Of a stretch of 6,457 nt of DNA, positions 1-6,457 are shown piece after piece. Below the pieces are notes generated by a model. The model was not told the DNA's origin and ran no database searches. It was given only the letters and a program-made list of their open reading frames with translations. The stretch is from Paracoccaceae bacterium (GTDB lineage: Bacteria; Pseudomonadota; Alphaproteobacteria; Rhodobacterales; Rhodobacteraceae): NCBI GenBank assembly GCA_026984895.1, contig JALSRF010000495.1, positions 1 to 6,457 of the forward strand, in the 5' to 3' direction. How positions within the stretch are numbered: position 1 is the first letter of the stretch; the number at the start of each line of letters is the position of its first letter. The position numbers were made by a program, and so were the translations under genes.

Positions 1-1704
<1,704 letters not shown>

Positions 1705-1711
1705 GGCGTCC

Positions 1712-1740
1712 GTGATAGCCGCAGCAATGCGGGGCGTAAA
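1712..1740 (-). promoter_or_regulatory. candidate parC promoter, possibly giving a leaderless transcript
   Basis: Read on the minus strand, TTTACG (1740-1735) and TATCAC (1717-1712) are separated by exactly 17 bp. Each matches the sigma-70 consensus at four of six positions. The -10 box ends only 7 bp before the parC ATG, so transcription would begin at or very near the start codon. Only a weak GGA precedes the ATG. This is inferred from consensus alone. Confidence 0.35.
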
Positions 1741-1777
1741 GAATCGCCGGGCGGATTTCTCTGCCCGATCCGGGTGT

Positions 1778-1806
1778 TTGAGCTTTCCTGGCAAAGCGCG
1801 TAGCGT
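1778..1806 (+). promoter_or_regulatory. candidate promoter of the short-chain dehydrogenase gene
   Basis: TTGAGC (1778-1783, four of six -35 matches) and TAGCGT (1801-1806, three of six -10 matches) are separated by 17 bp. They lie 28 bp upstream of the GTG start in the divergent gap with parC. Spacing and position suit a promoter, but the -10 box is poor. Confidence 0.3.
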
Positions 1807-1834
1807 CCCGCAAACAACGAAAGGCACGAAAACA

Positions 1835-2665
1835 GTGACGCAACGATCCATCCTCATCACCGGCTGTTCGTCGGGCATCGGATATGACGCGGCCCTGGGC
1901 CTCAGGGCGCGCGGCTGGCGGGTATTCGCATCCTGCCGCAGGGCCGAAGACTGCGCCCGCCGGCGCGCCGAGGGTTTCGACAGCCCGCGGCTGGACTACA
2001 CCGACGCCGCCAGCATCGAAACCGCCCTGGCCGAGGTGCTGGAGACAACCGGCGGGCGGCTGGACGCGCTGTTCAACAACGGCGCCTACGCCCTGCCCGG
2101 CGCGCTGGAGGACCTGCCCACCGACGCCCTGCGTGCGATCTTCGAAACCAACCTGTTCGGCTGGCACGATCTGACCCGCCGCGTGATCCCCGCCATGCGC
2201 GCCCAGGGGCACGGGCGGATCGTCAACTGTTCCTCGGTGCTGGGGCTGGTGACGCTGAAATGGCGCGGCGCCTATGTGGCAACGAAATTCGCCCTGGAAG
2301 GGTTGAGCGACACGCTGCGCCTGGAAATGCGCGACACCCCGATCCACGTCAGCCTGATCGAACCGGGGCCCATCACCTCGCGCATCCGCGAAAACGCCAT
2401 TCCCCATTTCGAACGCTGGATCGACTGGGAAAACAGCCCGCGCGCCGAACAATACCGCGAAACCCTGGTCAGGCGGCTGTATTCGGACCGCGGCCCCGAC
2501 CGGTTCGAACTGCCGCCGGCGGCGGTCACCCGAAAGCTGGTGCACGCGCTGGAACATCCGCGCCCGCGCCCGCGCTACTATGTCACCGCCCCGACCTACC
2601 TGATGGGCACGCTGCGCCGCATCCTGCCCAGCCGGGCGCTGGACTGGATCATCGCAAGAGGATAG
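1835..2665 (+). CDS. SDR-family NAD(P)-dependent oxidoreductase, YbbO-like
   Basis: This is a classical short-chain dehydrogenase/reductase of 276 residues, expected to be cytosolic. It has a Rossmann fold with the glycine motif TGCSSGIG (9-16), the structural NNGA (81-84, where most members have NNAG) and Asn106. Catalytic Ser134, Tyr147 and Lys151 sit in the usual SSVLG...YVATK arrangement. EPGPI (176-180) follows. Arg35-Arg36 after the second strand points to NADP(H) rather than NAD(H). The CRR patch, SLIEPGPI and the C-terminal RYYVTAP...RILPSRALD resemble, from memory, E. coli YbbO, an NADP-dependent aldehyde reductase; the substrate here is not determined. The start is the GTG at 1835, because the frame is open upstream but [10 protein letters not shown] is the normal SDR N-terminus. 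The preceding AAAGG is weak and distant. It diverges from parC and stands alone, with terminator-like hairpins after it. Confidence 0.93.
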   Translation: MTQRSILITGCSSGIGYDAALGLRARGWRVFASCRRAEDCARRRAEGFDSPRLDYTDAASIETALAEVLETTGGRLDALFNNGAYALPGALEDLPTDALRAIFETNLFGWHDLTRRVIPAMRAQGHGRIVNCSSVLGLVTLKWRGAYVATKFALEGLSDTLRLEMRDTPIHVSLIEPGPITSRIRENAIPHFERWIDWENSPRAEQYRETLVRRLYSDRGPDRFELPPAAVTRKLVHALEHPRPRPRYYVTAPTYLMGTLRRILPSRALDWIIARG

Positions 2666-2673
2666 CCCCCCGC

Positions 2674-2713
2674 CGCGGCGCCAGGGTGCCTCAAGGCGCC
2701 GTGCCCGGGTTTT
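2674..2713 (+). terminator. candidate terminator after the dehydrogenase gene
   Basis: Arms 2674-2682 and 2695-2703 pair over 9 bp, with one G-U pair, around a 12-base loop. CCCGGG and then TTTT (2710-2713) follow. The T-run is short and 6 bases from the stem, so it is not a textbook Rho-independent terminator. A second, weaker inverted repeat, GGGTT (2707-2711) with AACCC (2720-2724), overlaps its tail. Confidence 0.4.
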
Positions 2714-2752
2714 CGCATGAACCCTGGCCCCAGCGGCAAATCGCCCGCCCCC

Positions 2753-2781
2753 TTTTCCCGGACGGCCTTGCGCCTTATATG
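2753..2781 (+). promoter_or_regulatory. weak candidate promoter of the HIG1-adenosyltransferase pair
   Basis: TATATG (2776-2781) matches the -10 consensus at four of six positions and stands out in GC-rich surroundings. The TTTTCC 17 bp upstream (2753-2758) is a poor -35 box. An inverted repeat, TGCGC (2769-2773) with GCGCA (2781-2785), flanks the -10 box and could be an operator. The likely transcript start would be near 2788, leaving a leader of about 29 bases. Confidence 0.25.
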
Positions 2782-2805
2782 CGCACATACCGTCTGTTTC
2801 CCGCC

Positions 2806-2809
2806 GGAG
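2806..2809 (+). promoter_or_regulatory. ribosome-binding site that fixes the HIG1 gene start
   Basis: GGAG ends 7 bases before the ATG at 2817. An in-frame GTG at 2811 is only 1 base from this site and is therefore an unlikely start. Confidence 0.6.
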
Positions 2810-2816
2810 TGTGCCG

Positions 2817-3020
2817 ATGCTGAATGATCCCCTGTTTTACGTCGTCGCCGGCGCAATGCTGCTGGTGGTCGTGATCCTGATGATCGGCATTGGCGGCTTT
2901 GCCAGGGGGGGCGAATTCAACCGGAAACACGCAAACCGGCTGATGCGCTACCGGATCATCGCCCAGGCTGTGGCGATTGCTCTCATCTTGCTGTTCATCT
3001 TCCTTCGCTCGAAAAGGTGA
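2817..3020 (+). CDS. HIG1-domain twin-transmembrane small protein
   Basis: A 67-residue inner-membrane protein with two predicted helices, about residues 5-27 (FYVVAGAMLLVVVILMIGIG) and 46-63. A short polar loop joins them and carries GGEFNRKHANRLMRYR (31-46), the conserved stretch of HIG1-type proteins. It ends in a basic tail, RSKR. Mitochondrial HIG1 proteins (Rcf1 and Hig1 families) associate with cytochrome oxidase and respiratory supercomplexes; a similar role for small alphaproteobacterial members is inference. The start is the ATG at 2817, chosen for its GGAG ribosome-binding site. The adenosyltransferase begins 4 bp after the stop, so the two are probably co-transcribed and translationally coupled. 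It resembles the twin-transmembrane proteins I recall from this position in other Rhodobacteraceae. Confidence 0.87.
   Translation: MLNDPLFYVVAGAMLLVVVILMIGIGGFARGGEFNRKHANRLMRYRIIAQAVAIALILLFIFLRSKR
3014..3017 (+). promoter_or_regulatory. ribosome-binding site supporting the TTG start of the adenosyltransferase
   Basis: AAGG, within GAAAAGG, ends 7 bases before the TTG at 3025. It overlaps the last codons of the HIG1 gene, as expected for coupled translation. Confidence 0.5.
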
Positions 3021-3024
3021 TGCC

Positions 3025-3597
3025 TTGGTCATCCTGAACAGGATTTACACGCGCACCGGCGACAGCGGCGACACCGCCCTGGGTGACGGCAGTCGCGTCG
3101 CCAAGAACGACCCGCGGGTGGCGGCTTACGGGACGGTCGATGAAACCAACGCCACCGTCGGGCTGGCGCGGCTGCACGCATCGGGCGAGATCGACGAAAG
3201 GCTGGCCGCGATCCAGAACGACCTGTTCGATCTGGGTGCCGACCTCTGCCGCCCGGAAACCGATCGGGAAACCGAGGCCGGGCACCCGCCGCTGCGAATG
3301 AGCGACAGCCAGGTCGAGCGGCTAGAAAGCGAAATCGACGGGATGAACGAAAGGCTGGAACCGCTGCGCTCTTTCATCCTGCCCGGCGGAAATGCACTGG
3401 CCGCGCATCTGCACCTGTGCCGGACGGTTGCGCGCCGGGCCGAGCGGCTGACGGTGGATCTGGCCGCAGGCCGGCAGGTCAACCCGGCGGCGGTCAGATA
3501 CCTCAACCGCCTGTCGGACTGGTTCTTCGTCGCCGCCCGGCTTGCCAACAACGGCGGCGCCGACGACGTGCTGTGGGTGCCCGGCGCCAACCGTTGA
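3025..3597 (+). CDS. pduO: PduO-type cob(I)alamin (corrinoid) adenosyltransferase
   Basis: This enzyme transfers the 5'-deoxyadenosyl group of ATP to the cobalt of cob(I)alamin or a corrinoid precursor, making the coenzyme form of vitamin B12. It acts in the cytosol, normally as a trimer of four-helix bundles. All family landmarks are present in its 190 residues, a typical length. The ATP-binding N-terminus is YTRTGDSGDTALGDG (8-22), followed by YGTVDETNA (35-43) and FILPGG (117-122). Then come CRTVARRAER (132-141), matching the ATP/cobalamin-contact helix of human MMAB, and YLNRLSDWFF (159-168). The start is taken as the TTG at 3025, giving MVILNRIYTRTGD; the frame is open to an ATG at 2977, but that start would lie inside the HIG1 gene and add residues foreign to the family. 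Its product would serve methylmalonyl- and ethylmalonyl-CoA mutases. The symbol cobO is often used for such genes, but this is the PduO type, not the CobA/CobO fold. Confidence 0.94.
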   Translation: MVILNRIYTRTGDSGDTALGDGSRVAKNDPRVAAYGTVDETNATVGLARLHASGEIDERLAAIQNDLFDLGADLCRPETDRETEAGHPPLRMSDSQVERLESEIDGMNERLEPLRSFILPGGNALAAHLHLCRTVARRAERLTVDLAAGRQVNPAAVRYLNRLSDWFFVAARLANNGGADDVLWVPGANR

Positions 3598-3738
3598 TGC
3601 CCGCATGCGCCGGGACGCGGCGTAACAAGGCGATTCGCTGTCGATTTTGGCTTGTTTTCCAAGGCCCGGACTCGCTAACAAACCGGCAAGGTTGGTGCGG
3701 CGCCCCTCGCGACGCCGCGATTTCAAGGAGAAACGCAG
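3598..3738 (+). promoter_or_regulatory. etfB leader with candidate promoter, hairpin and strong ribosome-binding site
   Basis: This 141-bp gap has no credible gene. A weak promoter-like pair, TTGTTT (3652-3657) and GCTAAC (3674-3679) with 16 bp between, could give etfBA its own transcript. An exact 6-bp inverted repeat, GCGGCG (3697-3702) with CGCCGC (3713-3718), encloses a 10-base loop. It ends 6 bases before the strong ribosome-binding site AAGGAG (3725-3730), itself 8 bases from the etfB ATG. The hairpin has no T-run. It might tune translation or mRNA stability, or be chance in GC-rich DNA. Confidence 0.35.
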
Positions 3739-4497
3739 ATGAAGGTGCTCGTGCCGGTCAAACGCGTGATCGACTACAACGTGAAGGTGCGCGTGAAGGC
3801 GGACGGAAGCGGGGTCGATCTGGCCAATGTGAAAATGTCGATGAACCCGTTCGACGAAATCGCCGTCGAAGAAGCCATCCGCCTGAAAGAGGCCGGCAAG
3901 GCCGAAGAGGTGGTGGCCGTTTCGATCGGTGTCAAGCAGGCGCAGGAAACCCTGCGCACGGCGCTGGCCATGGGTGCCGACCGGGCGATTCTGGTGGTGG
4001 CCGCCGAGGACGTGCATCAGGACATCGAGCCTCTGGCCGTCGCCAAGATCCTGAAGGCGGTGATCGACGAGGAACAGCCGGGGCTGGTCCTTGCCGGCAA
4101 GCAGGCGATCGACAACGACATGAACGCCACCGGCCAGATGCTGGCGGCGCTGCTGGGCTGGCCGCAGGCGACCTTCGCCTCGGAACTGAACATCGAGGGC
4201 GACAGCGCCCTGGTCACCCGCGAAGTGGACGGCGGGCTGCAGACGATCAAGGTCCGGCTGCCCGCCATCGTCACCGCGGACCTGCGCCTGAACGAACCGC
4301 GCTATGCCAGCCTGCCCAACATCATGAAGGCAAAGAAGAAGCCGCTGGAGGAAAAGACCGCCGCCGACTATGGCGTGGATGTCTCGCCCCGCCTTTCGAT
4401 CGTCGAGACCAGAGAGCCCGAAGGACGCAAGGCCGGCGAGATCGTCGGTTCGGTCGATGAACTGGTGGCGAAACTCAAGGAAAAGGGGGTGGTGTGA
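3739..4497 (+). CDS. etfB: Electron transfer flavoprotein subunit beta
   Basis: EtfB is the small subunit of the soluble FAD/AMP heterodimer that takes electrons from acyl-CoA and other dehydrogenases and passes them to ETF:ubiquinone oxidoreductase. It has 252 residues, the usual length for this type. It starts [20 protein letters not shown], then [16 protein letters not shown] (36-51). The AMP-binding region is [15 protein letters not shown] (119-133). The recognition loop [15 protein letters not shown] (188-202) has Leu192 at the position of human Leu195, which anchors partner dehydrogenases. Lys197 and Lys200 align with the human lysines methylated by ETFBKMT. This is the housekeeping mitochondrial-type ETF rather than the FixB/FixA or bifurcating kind. 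AAGGAG 8 bases upstream supports the start. Its stop TGA overlaps the etfA ATG by one base, which indicates coupled, near-equimolar translation. Confidence 0.97.
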   Translation: MKVLVPVKRVIDYNVKVRVKADGSGVDLANVKMSMNPFDEIAVEEAIRLKEAGKAEEVVAVSIGVKQAQETLRTALAMGADRAILVVAAEDVHQDIEPLAVAKILKAVIDEEQPGLVLAGKQAIDNDMNATGQMLAALLGWPQATFASELNIEGDSALVTREVDGGLQTIKVRLPAIVTADLRLNEPRYASLPNIMKAKKKPLEEKTAADYGVDVSPRLSIVETREPEGRKAGEIVGSVDELVAKLKEKGVV

Positions 4498-5423
4498 TGG
4501 CTGTTCTTCTTCTGGCAGAAATCAACGGGGGCGAACTGGCCGCCGATGCCACGTCCAAGGCCGTCACGGCGGCCCGGTCGCTGGGCGATATCACCGTGCT
4601 GTGCGCCGGCTCGGGCTGCGGGGACGCCGCCGCCCAGGCCGCGAAAATCGACGGCGTATCGAAGGTTCTTTGCGCCGACAATGCCGCCTATGGCCATGGC
4701 CTGGCCGAGCCCGTCGCGGCGCTGGTCGTGTCGCTGGCCGGGGACTACGAACATATCGTCGCCCCGGCGACCGCCAGCGCGAAAAACATCATGCCCCGGG
4801 TTGCGGCCCTGCTGGACGTGATGGTGATCTCGGATGTCTCGGGGGTCGTCGATGCGCAGACCTTCGAACGCCCGGTCTATGCCGGCAATGCGATCCAGGT
4901 GGTGCGCTCCTCGGACCCGAAGAAGGTGCTGACGGTTCGCACCTCGACTTTCGATGCGGCCGGCATGACCGGCGCCGCGCCGCTGGAAGAGATCGCCACC
5001 GCCGAAAACCCCGGCCTTTCCGAATGGATCGAGGACAAGGTGGCCGAAAGCGACCGGCCCGAGCTGACCTCGGCAAGCGTCGTGGTTTCGGGCGGGCGCG
5101 GGGTCGGCTCGCAAGAGGATTTCGCCCTGATCGAGAAACTGGCCGACAAGCTGGGCGCGGCCGTTGGCGCCAGCCGCGCCGCGGTCGATTCGGGCTATGC
5201 TCCCAACGACTGGCAGGTTGGCCAGACCGGCAAGGTCGTCGCCCCCGACCTCTATGTGGCGGTCGGCATTTCCGGTGCCATCCAGCACCTGGCCGGCATG
5301 AAGGACAGCAAGATCATCGTGGCCATCAACAAGGATGAAGAAGCCCCGATCTTCCAGGTGGCCGACTACGGGCTGGTCGCCGATCTGTTTCAGGCGGTGC
5401 CCGAACTGATCGAAAAGCTCTGA
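4497..5423 (+). CDS. etfA: Electron transfer flavoprotein subunit alpha
   Basis: EtfA is the large subunit that binds the redox-active FAD through its C-terminal domain. It has 308 residues, a normal length. Domain I covers about 1-185 ([21 protein letters not shown] at the start; [21 protein letters not shown] at 87-107). The FAD domain begins near 190 with [11 protein letters not shown] (195-205). It continues with [25 protein letters not shown] (224-248), which holds the SR and QTG flavin-contact residues, then [12 protein letters not shown] (257-268) and [22 protein letters not shown] (277-298). The ATG at 4497 overlaps the etfB stop; a GTG one codon earlier (4494) is possible but less likely. 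The GGGGG run at 4485-4489 and AAGG at 4477-4480 may serve as ribosome-binding sites. The gene ends 2 bp from the stop of the convergent DUF6473-like gene. Confidence 0.97.
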   Translation: MAVLLLAEINGGELAADATSKAVTAARSLGDITVLCAGSGCGDAAAQAAKIDGVSKVLCADNAAYGHGLAEPVAALVVSLAGDYEHIVAPATASAKNIMPRVAALLDVMVISDVSGVVDAQTFERPVYAGNAIQVVRSSDPKKVLTVRTSTFDAAGMTGAAPLEEIATAENPGLSEWIEDKVAESDRPELTSASVVVSGGRGVGSQEDFALIEKLADKLGAAVGASRAAVDSGYAPNDWQVGQTGKVVAPDLYVAVGISGAIQHLAGMKDSKIIVAINKDEEAPIFQVADYGLVADLFQAVPELIEKL

Positions 5424-5425
5424 GA

Positions 5426-6298
5426 TTAGCCCTGGCGAGTTGCCCGGCCCGCCGCCTGCGCGGGCCGGCTTTCCCCCAGCCGGTCGCCGAATTCCAGCAG
5501 GCTTATCGCGGCGCGCTGGTGCACGATGGGGCCAAGCAGGCGCTGCGCCGCGGGTTCCTCGTGCGGCGGAAAGATCATCCGGTCACGGCCGGCCTGGGTT
5601 TCTTCCGGCGTCGCGACCACCTCCAGCAGGTGAACGCCATCGACCGCCAGCGCGTCCAGCATCTTGCGCGTGACGAACAGCGGTTCGTCCCAGCCCGGAG
5701 AGGTCCGCACGTCTGCCGGCGGCTCATGGGCCGCCATCCACAGCAGCACGACATCGCCCGGCACCCCGTCGAGAAACGCCGACATGCGCCGAAGCCATTC
5801 GGCCTGCAATTCCTCGCGCATTTCGCGAAACGCCTCGGGCGAATGTTCCGCGGCGCTGCGCAACAGGTGGCCGACAAAGTGAACCTCGGTGAAATCCAGC
5901 CGCGGGAATGCCTCGCGCATGCGCGGCGTCGGCTGGATAAAGCGGTCATTGCGGCGGGGATGAACCTGATAGTAGGCGTTCGATAGCAACTGAACGCCGG
6001 TCACATGCAGCACCGTCAGGCTGGCCCCGGCCACAAGATCCGCAATGACCGGATCGTTTTCGAATGCTTCGATACCGGCGCTCAGGCAGCCCAGGTTCAC
6101 AACCTGCGTTTCGCTCAGAGCGGCAAAGGTATCGGCAATGGTCGTTTCCATGAAGCGGCCGAATATCTCGGTGCCCCCCAGGATCACGCTGTAGCGGTCC
6201 TGCGGCTCCTGGCACGGTCCGCGAAAACTCAGCCGCGAGTCCCCTGGCTGGCACAGTTTGTAGTCAAGGGCACCCCAGCCCATACATTCCTGGATCAT
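5426..6298 (-). CDS. DUF6473-like uncharacterised protein
   Basis: Function unknown. The 290-residue product has no obvious signal peptide or membrane helix and should be soluble. It matches what I recall of DUF6473 proteins from Rhodobacteraceae: GALDY near the start (9-13), LSFRGP (23-28), ILGGTEIFGRF (39-49), VVNLGCLSAGIEAF (66-79), HPRRNDRF (113-120), DFTEVHF (135-141), VVLLWMAA (183-190) and EPLFV (205-209). The order of short strand-glycine motifs is faintly like SGNH hydrolases, but the usual GDS serine is replaced by GGTE, so catalysis is not claimed. The tail from about 275 (ESRPAQAAGRATRQG) looks low-complexity. The start is uncertain: ATG at 6298 is chosen because it leaves about eight residues before GALDY. 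TTG at 6304 adds two residues, and ATG at 6283, with AGGA just upstream, removes five. It converges on etfA. Confidence 0.83.
   Translation of the reverse strand: MIQECMGWGALDYKLCQPGDSRLSFRGPCQEPQDRYSVILGGTEIFGRFMETTIADTFAALSETQVVNLGCLSAGIEAFENDPVIADLVAGASLTVLHVTGVQLLSNAYYQVHPRRNDRFIQPTPRMREAFPRLDFTEVHFVGHLLRSAAEHSPEAFREMREELQAEWLRRMSAFLDGVPGDVVLLWMAAHEPPADVRTSPGWDEPLFVTRKMLDALAVDGVHLLEVVATPEETQAGRDRMIFPPHEEPAAQRLLGPIVHQRAAISLLEFGDRLGESRPAQAAGRATRQG
5444..5472 (+). terminator. hairpin terminator candidate for etfBA, inside the convergent gene
   Basis: A perfect 9-bp GC stem (5444-5452 with 5460-5468) closes a 7-base loop and is followed by CTTT (5469-5472), about 20 bp after the etfA stop. 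It lies in the last codons of the DUF6473-like gene. On the opposite strand no T-run follows, so it favours rightward termination. The T-run is short, so efficiency is unclear. Confidence 0.45.
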
Positions 6299-6324
6299 CT
6301 CCAACCCACCATCTTTTTCACCCG

Positions 6325-6353
6325 ATAACGAGATTCGCAGGGACAGGTTTCAA
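6325..6353 (-). promoter_or_regulatory. candidate promoter of the DUF6473-like gene
   Basis: On the minus strand TTGAAA (6353-6348, five of six -35 matches) and CGTTAT (6330-6325, three of six -10 matches) are 17 bp apart. Transcription would start near 6318, leaving about 20 bases before the ATG at 6298. The -35 box and spacing are good and the -10 box is weak. Confidence 0.4.
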
Positions 6354-6367
6354 AAAGGCTAAACGGC

Positions 6368-6457
6368 ATGTTTGGGGAAAAGTTTATCGGATCGACCCGC
6401 TTGCATCGGAGAAGTGGCGGGGCCTATGGTCGGCGCGAAACAGGCGAAAGGGCACTG
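6368..6457 (+). other. right-edge region: possible rightward promoter or 5' end of an unrecognised gene
   Basis: Two readings compete. TTGCAT (6401-6406) and TATGGT (6425-6430), 18 bp apart, resemble a promoter for a gene beyond the edge. Alternatively an ATG at 6368, 9 bases after AAAAAGG (6352-6358), opens 30 codons without a stop to the edge (MFGEKFIGSTRLHRRSGG...). That peptide is arginine- and glycine-rich and resembles nothing I know, and open frames of this length are common in GC-rich DNA. I favour the promoter reading, weakly. Confidence 0.2.

Noticed and set aside
3645..3663. TTGG-N8-CCAA and CTTG-N5-CAAG inverted repeats near the candidate etfB promoter
   Set aside because: Arms of 4 bp are too short to distinguish from chance.
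3417..4460. 347-codon plus-strand open frame across the adenosyltransferase 3' end and etfB
   Set aside because: It spans a gene boundary and leader, and its translation is low-complexity Arg/Gly-rich; EtfB is the real product.
4368..5338. Long open frames of more than 300 codons on both strands over etfA
   Set aside because: EtfA explains the region fully; the alternatives are Arg/Gly-rich or His/Asp-rich shadows.
6005..6328. 107-codon plus-strand open frame opposite the 5' part of the DUF6473-like gene
   Set aside because: Antisense shadow; no ribosome-binding site or family resemblance.

Overview
The window is GC-rich (roughly two thirds by eye), gene-dense DNA that reads as the core chromosome of an alphaproteobacterium, most likely in the Rhodobacteraceae/Paracoccaceae group. 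This rests on the ParC sequence type, a HIG1-type twin-transmembrane protein next to a PduO-type adenosyltransferase and etfBA, and a DUF6473-type protein, a family I associate with this group. I see no tRNA, rRNA, CRISPR array, insertion sequence or phage gene.

Layout. Positions 1-1704 (minus strand) hold the first 568 codons of parC, cut by the left edge. A 130-bp divergent gap separates it from a plus-strand NADP(H)-type short-chain dehydrogenase of the YbbO-like type (1835-2665). A 151-bp gap with terminator-like hairpins follows. Next come a 67-residue twin-membrane HIG1-domain protein (2817-3020) and, 4 bp on, cob(I)alamin adenosyltransferase with a TTG start (3025-3597). A 141-bp leader then precedes etfB (3739-4497) and etfA (4497-5423), which overlap by one base. 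Facing them, with only 2 bp between stop codons, is a DUF6473-like gene on the minus strand (5426-6298). The last 159 bp hold its likely promoter, a possible rightward promoter and possibly the first codons of another gene.

How the genes work together. EtfA and EtfB form the soluble FAD/AMP heterodimer that carries electrons from acyl-CoA and related dehydrogenases to ETF:ubiquinone oxidoreductase. The adenosyltransferase makes adenosylcobalamin, the cofactor of methylmalonyl-CoA and ethylmalonyl-CoA mutases, so the central block fits acyl-CoA and branched-chain carbon metabolism feeding the respiratory chain. The HIG1-domain membrane protein belongs to a family linked to respiratory complexes. 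ParC (chromosome decatenation) and the dehydrogenase look like independent neighbours.

No clear new multi-gene system is visible. The least understood item is the DUF6473-like protein, whose N-terminal half shows a pattern faintly like SGNH/GDSL hydrolases without the usual nucleophile. Smaller points are a possibly leaderless parC, an alanine at the main quinolone-contact position of ParC, a hairpin close to the etfB ribosome-binding site, and an etfA terminator-like hairpin inside the convergent gene.
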